64,000 nt of DNA from Sthenelais limicola (lineage: Eukaryota > Annelida > Polychaeta > Phyllodocida > Sigalionidae), in NCBI GenBank assembly GCA_942159475.1, contig OW804097.1:55572986-55636985 (forward strand). Reading direction: 5' to 3'. Made by a program: the position numbers and the translations under genes. Under the pieces are notes generated by a model. It saw only the letters and a program-made list of their open reading frames with translations. It did not search any database and was not told where the DNA came from. Numbering within the stretch: position 1 is the stretch's first letter; each line of letters opens with the position of its first letter. Positions 23,159 through 32,286 of the stretch are shown here, one piece after another.

Positions 23159-26100
23159 CTGTTACAAAGTACAAAGACAGAAGGAAAACATCCCTTAGAA
23201 AATGACTCTTTTCTTATTGATCGAGCAACAGAATCATGACTCAAACGATCCCAACAACAATAAATGGGCGTGTAAATCATACATTTCAAACAGATTATGG
23301 CGCTAAAAGGTCTACCAATCTCCCAGGTTTCCCCAAGACAAACTTGCACATGTTGTTTTCCGTGACCTGCAGCCATTGCTGTCAGTGTCACACTTTCGTT
23401 CTGATTAATTTTTACTCGAACCCCATTTTCTGACCTTATGCGTTCTGATTTTTACCATTCCTGACGGAATTTCTGTTCTTAATTTACAAAGACCCCGTGT
23501 ATAACTCTTTCCGGACTTGTAAAACTTCCAGTAATTACTTACTTTACAAAATCGACTCGATCTGCCGTGCGCAGATCAGCCCGAGGTAGGAGTCGTCCAT
23601 CGTTACCCTTATTTCGGGGAACTTCTTTTAACTCCCTAGAGGGCGTCAGGATCAAGAATATGGCGAAAGTGTCGCCATCTGCTAACGCCTCCTTCAGGTC
23701 CTCCTCGTCTAAGTTCCTGACGGGCAGGCTTGTTGGGAGCTGCACCTCCCTCTGTATTTTCCTAGCGGTGAAAACCATGTTGTGTGCCCACCGAACTTTG
23801 AGAAAGGACTTACGACAGCCTGGCTCCAACTCTGCTGCCAGTATTTTTGGGCTTACGAAGCTGTGTAGAATATCCACACTATGTCCTATTTGTACTAGTT
23901 CAAAATCAAACATGTCCTCCTTCCTCAGGAGCCGCAGAATAAGGGTATTGGCCATCTCTGCCTGCCTCTTATCTGGAGTTGGCAAACAGGGGGTACCTCT
24001 GCACCATGTTCGTTTTATGATCAAAGAATACAAGCACTTCAACACATACAGGCCCACTGCTACATAAATGCATATTTCAATCCAAGATGGGCCGGATGAT
24101 GAAATATTGACAGTCTCGTATATTACATTCTGTGGAGCCATGCCTGGCGTCGGTCCAGCAGTAACGCTCAATTCCTTGTTTAACTCTATGTGTTGAGCAT
24201 TCAAAGATGAAATATTTATCGATTGCACCCTGGTGGCCCACGTGGCCGGCATGATTAGACGGTTAATTCTGTAAAACAAATACACACTCATTGCTAGTGA
24301 AACCAAGGAAATTATCAGGGATAAATAAGGCATTGAGGGATGAGCTGCAACGTCCGTTAGTTTGGCGTGAATACTATCCCACATTGACGCCAATTTGCTG
24401 TCTGACTTTAGTAAATGTTTAACCAGGGTTTTTGTCCTGATCCCCCTCTGAATTATCTCTTGAGGCACATTTACTAACGCCTTTTCTATATCCTGGGCGC
24501 TAGGCAAGTTTAAATTAATTAGTCCTGGGCTCAAAGTCGCACCAGAGTATGAACTTATATCAATTTTGAATGCCATCGCAAAAGGCAAATTAAACCCAGT
24601 TCTGATTTTTACCTGAGCTATCCTAATTTCACAAAACGGACTGTCTGCCAAAATTGACGCGTCCGGAAGGCTTAGTGCGCACCCACAAGGAATATTGATA
24701 AAGGTAAATACCGACAGAGAGACATTTTTCTCGCCCCCCTGACGGCAAACTAGAACTCCCCACAATCCCATATTAATTAAAATATGTTGATCGTTTCCAG
24801 CGCTTAAATGACGCTGTGGAGTTAGAGCATTTACGTAAGAGTGAAACACGCATGAATCATGCACCAACGTTGCCTCATCCAAAAATACGTTCCAAATGCA
24901 TGCCGAATGATTCGCCGTGAAATACACCAAATTCCGGCCACAAACCACACTATCAGCAATTTCCTGACAGTGCGCCATATCTTCATGCGTCAGAAGCACA
25001 TATGTGTCTCCCGACGCTGAAACAGCCAGACTGTGACCAAAATCCTGTAATTGTGTGTATCCAGTAGCATCGCCTTCATGCACATGCATAGGGATAGGGA
25101 AAACTACGGGCTCATAAACTGAAAAAGTGTTATTCGAATAAGTAAAACTGATACTCAGTCGCAAAACCAAGTCGTTTTCACCACGCCTAACTTCCTTTAC
25201 TTTAGCCCAGTCCTTCCACGTGCCTAAAGGAGTTGCGCTTGGCGCTTGTAAGCGCACTTGCGCGGTCAAATTTCTGACCGAGCTCAGAATATCCGACCAG
25301 GCCGCGGTTGAAACCGGTATTTTTCCCTCCTGAATCTGCGTCAAATCTTTTAAAATTTCCATAGCTGACTGTCTGTAATTTAACTGATCAGTGATATACA
25401 CAAATCTTTCGAGCAACGCCACTTGGTCTCTAAAAATCTCTTCAGTGTAATTTTGAAATCCCTGTGTGGTGTTTACCGTTGCTCGAGCAAATTCCAAAAC
25501 CTCCATGGAGAAATTGTGAAATACAGTTCGGACCTGCTTCACATTTCTCTTGGAGAAAGCCAAAAACTCATTACTATTTGTAGTTAGAAGAGCCAAAATT
25601 CTATCTCGATTTCTGTTGTTGACGGCCTCGGCTTTAATCCCATTAATTATTGTAAATTGGTTATTGTTGAGGGCGTCAATTTGCGGCTGAGTCGCAGTTC
25701 CAATTGCAATATTCAGGAAATTTCCAGCAGGCTGGAAACCCCTGTTTCTTTTTGTTCTAGACTTTTCTACGGGGAAACTTTCTATTACGTTTAGTATTTG
25801 GTCATGCAGCATGTTATTGGCCTCGAACAATGCCGTCTCGACGCTGGACAGCTGTTGCGTGTCCAGACGTAATTCATACGAGACGTTCTGTGGCACGTCC
25901 GGGTGGGCCGGTGGAGGGAACTCATAAGGCACACGCAGATCTATTGCGTGCTCCTCCACCGAAATCACCAGTTTCTGATTCATCTCTCTAAATATTGCAC
26001 CGTAGTTCTGCCGGAGAACATAGTGATCTGCCCTTGCCTGAACAATCAGGAGGCACAGACTTATCCTGCAAAATACCAGAAATAAAACAGAACCCTTAGC

Positions 26101-26351
26101 ATATGATCGTAACAAGAAAATTCATCAGCAATTTCACATAAGGACCCTTTGGTCATTGTAAAAATTCCTCACCACGCCATGCTCCCGGGGAGCATAACGC
26201 CACTTTTCCTAATCCATGACTTAGAATCCGCGTAGTAAGTTTTTGCTTCTATTTTTACTTGTTGAGCTTCAAGACCCTCATCAGGGTAAAATATGAAACG
26301 TGTAAAGGTAGATTTGAATCCCAAAATCACTTACCACAGTGTTTGAGTCAT
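23038..26351 (-). CDS. Env-like membrane fusion glycoprotein, three exons
   Basis: The large continuous frame (to 26115) has no AUG at its 5' end; it opens at a TTG just after a stop. Two GT-AG introns resolve this. Exon 26351-26335 (ATG plus 17 nt, donor GTAAGT) joins 26065-23543 (acceptor TTTTGCAG), which joins 23158-23038 (acceptor TTTGTAACAG). The total is 2661 nt, 886 aa, with matching phase 2 at both joins. The first join places the AUG directly before a hydrophobic run, giving a normal signal peptide. In the continuous-frame numbering: a furin-type site RTKR at 120-123, a Gly/Ala-rich fusion-peptide-like stretch at 125-143, a heptad-like helical region, many N-x-S/T sequons, and hydrophobic helices at about 596-617 and 680-700. 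The layout resembles class I and baculovirus F-like env proteins of insect errantiviruses. Family assignment is tentative. Confidence 0.75.
23159..23542 (-). other. Env intron 2 (384 bp)
   Basis: GTAAGT donor and TACTTTGTAACAG acceptor. The unspliced frame ends inside the donor (TAA at 23541-23539), so splicing swaps the C-terminus. Confidence 0.6.
23543..26065 (-). CDS. Env exon 2 (ectodomain, helices)
   Basis: 2523 nt, open throughout, carrying the furin-type site, putative fusion peptide, glycosylation sites and both hydrophobic helices. It ends two bases into a codon at a consensus donor (AAA|GTAAGT). The unspliced frame would stop three codons' worth of bases later, at 23539. Confidence 0.85.
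26066..26334 (-). other. Env intron 1 (269 bp)
   Basis: It runs from donor GTAAGTG to acceptor TTTATTTCTGGTATTTTGCAG. It includes an in-frame TGA and the non-AUG start of the long frame, so removing it supplies both an AUG and a signal peptide. Confidence 0.6.
26335..26351 (-). CDS. Env exon 1 coding part (start codon)
   Basis: Five codons and two bases from ATG 26351-26349 to the donor at 26334-26333 (TG|GTAAGTG). The 5' UTR part of the exon and its own acceptor are not resolved. TTTTTCCAG near 26641 and TATTTTCAG near 26931 (minus strand) are possible acceptors. Confidence 0.6.
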
Positions 26352-27516
26352 GTTTTGTTTTATTGGGACAACTTATCGGACCTCTCAATACTTGACTCTC
26401 TCTCCGTGACGGTTGGATCAGCAAGGGCTCGATCTCGGCGCGAATTAGAAACCTCATGCCAGTCTAGGGTGGTTACATCCCAAGTCGGTAGACGGGGCCA
26501 GCGTCAGCTGCTCAGGTTCCCCTGGCGTGTTTGCCGCGCATCAAATTCTCCCGCCCAGTCTTGCGACCCTAATACGGACTCGAGAAAGCAATGAGGAGCT
26601 GTTACACCCCCCCCACTTATTCAACGTCAAACCCGTACTAGCCAACTGGAAAAATACCTCTATCTGACCTTAGCAGGGTGCCCAGAGATCTACTCCTTAT
26701 AAGGGTACCAAACCGTCGGGACCAACTGCAGCAAGTAACGGCAGACTCTCGTCCACGATCACACGCCATATTTGTGTATGTAGGTTTTTTGTAACGCCAT
26801 CCTCACAGCGTGGCCTATCTCATTGCAGGTTGAGACCAAATTCCTGTATGGCAGAATTTATGGATAATTCATTAACCTTCACTTAACTTCAGTGAAGAAC
26901 TTTCCTTTACAACCAACATCCCCATATTGCTGAAAATATGCTGATGAATTCTCCCAATAGTTCCCAAGACACTAAGTTATCCGTTTCCAGCCAGATTCCT
27001 ACCCCAAATAGACACCGTCAGGTGCTGCCCCCCATGAGCAAACCTTGTTCATAGAACTAGCAACTTTCCTTAGGCATCCATTCGGTGTGACACCCACGCC
27101 CAAACATGGCGTCGAATGGCTTCCCTTCTCGAGTTTGGAATCTGTGTTGAGCTGGTTAAACCCCTAAGTATTTTACATTCTCGTCTGTTCCATGACTGCG
27201 GGAACACCACGCCATATTTGAGCATCAGTATAGATGTTGCTAAGCGCACTGGTTATTTTATTGCTCGCTTAGTCTGATACTGTGGCGTGCGCCCGCAGCT
27301 CACTACATTCCCGACTCACCTGATTTATTGCTTTTCGTAAATACCGCACCTCGCTTCTGCTCCGATGTTATTTTCAAGTCTTAGTCACGAGTTATAAGTC
27401 GGCGCCCTGTCTATCCCACTGGAGTTCTCCTGAATCCAGTCGCATACCCCTTTTTGGGCGTCAGAATACAGTCTTGTTACAACATAAATCTGTCTTAAGA
27501 ACTAGCTCATGGGTTA
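26352..27516 (-). other. pol-env spacer of the retroelement
   Basis: 1.2 kb between the pol stop and the env AUG. No frame of note is present. It must hold the env 5' UTR and a splice acceptor for the subgenomic RNA if env is made as in retroviruses. It contains a C8 run (26607-26614). Confidence 0.5.
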
Positions 27517-30500
27517 TTATCGTTTCCTTTTTGCCTTACTGATAGTTAGCTTGGGCTTGCGACCTGGATTACGTTTGGTCGGTACCGGCTCTATCTGAGT
27601 TTGCTCTTCAGGAAACTTTTCCATGAGTCTTTCCATGAACCTATTATTTTCGACTGCAGACACTTTCTTTACCTGTGTGATATTCACGCTCTTACCCATC
27701 ATCTTTCCAGTACTGAGCTGTTTTAAACGGACCGTGAATTTAGATGGAATATCTACCACTAGCCATGGACCAGTGTAGGCGTTCTGCAGCTTCATACTCG
27801 TATGTTTTTGGAGTAATCTGTTTATTTTAACGTATACAATGTCACCCAATTTAATATCGTGATCTTTAGCTCCCTTATCATGTCTTGACTTCATCTTCTC
27901 TTGAGCCTTCTCCAAATTAACAGCTGCTTGTAAAGCTGCCTTAGACTGAGTATTTACAATATCCAGCAAATGGGCTGTAATAGGACGAATTTCTTCGTCC
28001 ACATTTAATATTGCCGCCTCCGGCGGCGTCACCGCATTTTTACCGAATACTAGTAAATATGGAGAATGACCCAAGCTGTTAGAATCAGAGATATTTAGGG
28101 CAAAAACTACCGCCGCCAAGTATAGATCCCAGTCTCGCTGGTACTTTTGTACATACATTTTTATTGACTGTACCAAACTTTGGTTTTGGCGTTCTACCTG
28201 ACCCTGTGTAGTAGGTTTCCAGCTACTACTGAATACCTGCTGTATTCCAAAAGCCTTACAAAAAGATGTGAAAATTACACTGCGGAAATTTGAACCATTA
28301 TCACTGAAAAGCTTATTTGGGATTCCCACGACGCACAAAATGTTATTGAAAAACTCTTGTTTCAAAGTTGTGGCGTCAATGGCATGGGTTGCCCAAGCAA
28401 AACAGTACCGACTATATATATCCACAACTACGTGAATATATTTTCGGCCAGCGTTTGACTGAGTTATTGGTCCAATAGTGTCAATCATCAGACAAGACAT
28501 GGGTGCCGGTGCTGGGTCTCTCAGTGCCATAGGCAATTTATATGGATGTTTTGATTTCTTATTCCTTAGACACTGATCACAAGTCCCCACATAATCAACG
28601 ATATCTTTTGTCATTAACGGCCAGTAAAATCGTGCACTTACTACGCTCAATAAGCGCACTGACCCCAAATGACCTGCCATAGGTCTATCATGTAACAATT
28701 CTAGTACAGGCCGAATACAGGTGCCTGGCAACACTACTTGGTAGAGTCTTGCTGCATCCCTAATTTTCGTACCTGTAGGCAGTCTGCATAGCATACCCGA
28801 ATTCACAAAAAACTGATCATGTGTGAGTAAAATCTGTCTAGCCTTCGCCGCATCCTTAGGCAGCGTTTTGGAGCCAATGTAGTCTAATATACCAGAACAG
28901 AACTCGTCTTCCCATTGGGCTTGTATAAATTCGTCCTGAGACAGAGGCATCCCCAGTTTTTCTTGTAAGTCACCGAAAAATGCTCTGTCAACTTTAGGTA
29001 CTTCATTAGCTAACGCCTTTCTTTTAGCCACAGCCCTACTTGGTTGGGCGTGCGACTTGGCTATCCCTGATTTATTCACTGTTTTTGTTTTAAATTTCGG
29101 GGTTCTTATTTTAGCTGCTATTTTCCTGTCTTCCCTCAATTTCTCAGATATTGCAGTTTTCTGCTTAGTAGATTCCCTTGTCTGTGCCACGTTTATAGTA
29201 TAAAACGATTCTTTCTTACCAGCAGGGCGTCCAAATCTCTGAAAAACCGGTTCCAACACAGCTACCTTCTCATTACATGAATCCCCACATACAGAAACAC
29301 TGGCCAAATGATGAACTTCCTCCTGTCTCCCTGAATTGATGTCAATAAAAGGTATCGTTGTGTCAGTAAGTGTCTCTACTAACACTGATCTTACTAATGC
29401 ATCTTTTACTCTGGGATAGGGGGTTCCACCTTTCCATCCTTTGAGAATTGGCCTATTACGGATTTTCAAGATGGGATAATTCTCGCAACAGTCCTCCCCA
29501 TTGAATGGTTTGACCACGTCTATAGGATTGAAAGTCACGCCCTTTTTCTTTGGGGCGTCCAATCTCTCCTTTTGCTCCTTTATTGAGAGAGGGTAATCTC
29601 GTCTACTTAATGAATCTGGGACCAGGTTCAATTTACCTGCTACAAATTTAATCTCATAATCGTACTCCATAATCTCTTCCAAAGAGCGGTACATTCTTCC
29701 AGATAGGTCGCGTTTAGAATTTAGAGCCAACAGGGCCGCATGATCGGTGTATATAGTACATCTATTCCCTAAGAGATAGTGTCTAAACTTTCTTAATGCG
29801 AATTTAATTCCAAGTAATTCCCTGTCAGTAGTTGAATATCTCGATTCACATGGCGTTAACGCCCTACCTGCAAAGGCTACTGGTCTAAAATTTCCTTCAT
29901 TATCCTTTTGACTGATGCACGCCCCAAGCGCAGTGGACGAGGCGTCACTTGCGAGCTCGAATGGCTTCTTATAGTCTGGATAATGTAGTAAAACCTCTGT
30001 ACAAATAGTTTTCTTAATTTTATCAAAGGCTTTCTGACAATTCTCGTCCCATTTAAAGTCCACACTCTTCTTTGTTAAGTGATAGAGTGGTCCCATTATG
30101 TTTGAGAAGTCAGGAATAAACGACCTATAGTAATTAGCCAGCCCATTAAACGCCCTTACTTGCTTAGGCGTCTTTGGCACTGGATAAGTTTCTATGGCTT
30201 CTACCTTATCTTGGTTAGGTTGTAAGCCTCTGGAAGTAATTTTGAATCCTAAGAACGGAACTGAGTCCAAACCAAAAAAACATTTCTCCCTTTTGAATTT
30301 AATATTGACTCGTCGGAATGCGTCAAATACCTGCGTCAGGTGTTCCATGTGTAACTTCCACGTTTTGCTGGCTATCAAAATATCATCTACATATGGCAAT
30401 GCAGATGGTACTGACGCCAAAACGTTATCAATAACAGCATGGAAAGCCTTGGGCGATGTTTTCAATCCCATCGGCATGCACTTATAAACATAAATTCCGT

Positions 30501-32286
30501 CACACGTGCTTATGGCTGTGTGTTTTCTGTCTCTATTTCTAATTTTAATTTGGTGAAAACCACTTTGAGCATCCATCTTGGAAAAGTATTTGCCTTCTAA
30601 TTCACCGACAGCCTCAATAGTTTTTTCAGCGCTAGGGAAAGTTCTGGCCTGGTCCTTTATCATGGAATTCAGCAACCTAAAGTCCGCGACAATTCGCCAG
30701 GCTTTGGCGGCGTCAGGACCGGTTGCCTTTTGCACCAAAAATGCTGGTGAGGCAAATTCCACAATCTCGTCCGTTTTCTCTAAAACTCCCTGGTCCACAT
30801 GTTCCTTCAACAATTTTCTCATAACCTCTTTCATTTTAGGATTTAGTCTGTAAGGGTGCATTGCTTTAGGTTCATAGTTCTTTTTCAAATCGATTCTATG
30901 TTCATAACCATTGGCACTACCTATTCTCATATCCTTCCCAACAAAAACATCCTCCCTTTCTTCTAGAAATTGAATAATGTCGTCCCTCTGTTGAGAGTCT
31001 AGATTTATGCCCAATTTATATTGTCTGTTTTCAAAATATTCCCCTTCAGTCGATTTTCCAGTTACTATGTCCAGTCTGTCTGATTTTAAATCTGAAACAT
31101 AGTCAGTAGGTGTGTCACTGTCTGAAAAACTCCTAAGTCGATCTGTGTTATTTTCCACTATATTGTCATTTTCCAATTTCGTCAATTCCTTAGACCCCTT
31201 CCCATTGGAGTCATTCGTGTCCTTGTCATAGTCCATCGGAGCAAAGTCATCTTCATCTGCTACAGTATACAAACCGAGTATTGAACCCTTCTTTACACTG
31301 TACCAAGCCGTACTTGAGTTATATACACAAATTCTGATCTTATTGCTTTGGGCGTCCGGCTTTACTAACGCCCTTTTTACCAAATACGGGACTGGTACCT
31401 GTCTCTTGGCATTATCTGTGACTCCCACTGTATCAGAGATATCTTCAGGAGCCACTACTGAATTTGTGAAATAGAATTCCGAGCTAGGTGGGATTTTAAA
31501 ATTTCTGTCTGATCTTATGGCATAAACCCCATTCCGATCTAAATTGAAGTTTATCTGAGCTCGAAACCTTCTCATGAAATCAACCCCCATTATCAGAGGG
31601 CAAGTTAAATTTGGTACCACATCAAACCAATGTCTAAAAGTACGCCCATACATAGTTAATCTCAGACGCACCTTCAAGTCTATTTGGCGGGAAGAATTAT
31701 CAGCCATGAAGATTCTTTTCCTGAATTTCCGGATAGGGATGTCCCCAATTTGTGCAATTATACCTTTAAACAAAGTCTCACTAACACATGTGCAAGTCGC
31801 CCCAGTATCAACCAAAAAGGGAATATTGGTAAACTTACCCACGGTAGCACGCACAAATCCGTCCTTCACTGGCAGTCTGATTCTGTCTACACGCTCGTTT
31901 TCCTCCTGAAAAAGAGTGACTAGATCATAAGAGTCACCCTCCACATTGTAAAAACCTTCAGCGGGATCCACAGAATGCTCACTAGGGATTACACGCCCTT
32001 TACCATCTACTCTGGACAATCTCCCAACTCTATTCTTTCCCACCGTGCGTCTTCGGCGCAATGACATTTTATTCTTCATCATTGTTAACATTGGTTTTCT
32101 TCCTGCTTGGAGCAGGCGTGAGTTCGCGCTTGACAAGTTTTTGCTTGCGCTTTTCTGAAGTGGTGGCACCTTCATGGGCCGATTCCTCTGCCTCTGTCTG
32201 CGTTTCAGCACCTGAGCTTGGCTGGCTCTTTGGCTTAGGCTTAAACCACTTCTTCTTGGGAGTACTTGACGTTCCACAATTTCCAC
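27517..32286 (-). CDS. pol: Pol polyprotein: protease, reverse transcriptase, RNase H, integrase
   Basis: A 1589-codon frame with no internal stop. The listed 5' end is a GTG codon; the open frame actually extends to about 32310, just after a TGA, and the first AUG is inside the gag overlap. Visible motifs: aspartic protease DTGA (160-163), RT YVDD (632-635), RNase H first Asp in DASS (781), integrase zinc finger H-x-H...C-x-x-C starting near 1199, and catalytic triad D1269, D1329, E1365 with 35 residues between the last two. A GPY/F-like block (YTGPW) lies near the C-terminus and there is no chromodomain. It overlaps gag by about 240 nt in the +1 frame, so it is probably made as Gag-Pol by ribosomal frameshifting. 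All catalytic residues are present. Confidence 0.98.
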   Translation of the reverse strand: MEIVERQVLPRRSGLSLSQRASQAQVLKRRQRQRNRPMKVPPLQKSASKNLSSANSRLLQAGRKPMLTMMKNKMSLRRRRTVGKNRVGRLSRVDGKGRVIPSEHSVDPAEGFYNVEGDSYDLVTLFQEENERVDRIRLPVKDGFVRATVGKFTNIPFLVDTGATCTCVSETLFKGIIAQIGDIPIRKFRKRIFMADNSSRQIDLKVRLRLTMYGRTFRHWFDVVPNLTCPLIMGVDFMRRFRAQINFNLDRNGVYAIRSDRNFKIPPSSEFYFTNSVVAPEDISDTVGVTDNAKRQVPVPYLVKRALVKPDAQSNKIRICVYNSSTAWYSVKKGSILGLYTVADEDDFAPMDYDKDTNDSNGKGSKELTKLENDNIVENNTDRLRSFSDSDTPTDYVSDLKSDRLDIVTGKSTEGEYFENRQYKLGINLDSQQRDDIIQFLEEREDVFVGKDMRIGSANGYEHRIDLKKNYEPKAMHPYRLNPKMKEVMRKLLKEHVDQGVLEKTDEIVEFASPAFLVQKATGPDAAKAWRIVADFRLLNSMIKDQARTFPSAEKTIEAVGELEGKYFSKMDAQSGFHQIKIRNRDRKHTAISTCDGIYVYKCMPMGLKTSPKAFHAVIDNVLASVPSALPYVDDILIASKTWKLHMEHLTQVFDAFRRVNIKFKREKCFFGLDSVPFLGFKITSRGLQPNQDKVEAIETYPVPKTPKQVRAFNGLANYYRSFIPDFSNIMGPLYHLTKKSVDFKWDENCQKAFDKIKKTICTEVLLHYPDYKKPFELASDASSTALGACISQKDNEGNFRPVAFAGRALTPCESRYSTTDRELLGIKFALRKFRHYLLGNRCTIYTDHAALLALNSKRDLSGRMYRSLEEIMEYDYEIKFVAGKLNLVPDSLSRRDYPLSIKEQKERLDAPKKKGVTFNPIDVVKPFNGEDCCENYPILKIRNRPILKGWKGGTPYPRVKDALVRSVLVETLTDTTIPFIDINSGRQEEVHHLASVSVCGDSCNEKVAVLEPVFQRFGRPAGKKESFYTINVAQTRESTKQKTAISEKLREDRKIAAKIRTPKFKTKTVNKSGIAKSHAQPSRAVAKRKALANEVPKVDRAFFGDLQEKLGMPLSQDEFIQAQWEDEFCSGILDYIGSKTLPKDAAKARQILLTHDQFFVNSGMLCRLPTGTKIRDAARLYQVVLPGTCIRPVLELLHDRPMAGHLGSVRLLSVVSARFYWPLMTKDIVDYVGTCDQCLRNKKSKHPYKLPMALRDPAPAPMSCLMIDTIGPITQSNAGRKYIHVVVDIYSRYCFAWATHAIDATTLKQEFFNNILCVVGIPNKLFSDNGSNFRSVIFTSFCKAFGIQQVFSSSWKPTTQGQVERQNQSLVQSIKMYVQKYQRDWDLYLAAVVFALNISDSNSLGHSPYLLVFGKNAVTPPEAAILNVDEEIRPITAHLLDIVNTQSKAALQAAVNLEKAQEKMKSRHDKGAKDHDIKLGDIVYVKINRLLQKHTSMKLQNAYTGPWLVVDIPSKFTVRLKQLSTGKMMGKSVNITQVKKVSAVENNRFMERLMEKFPEEQTQIEPVPTKRNPGRKPKLTISKAKRKR

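Noticed and set aside
23567..24067. 166-codon plus-strand frame opposite env
   Set aside because: Shadow of the env frame, with no start context or motif.
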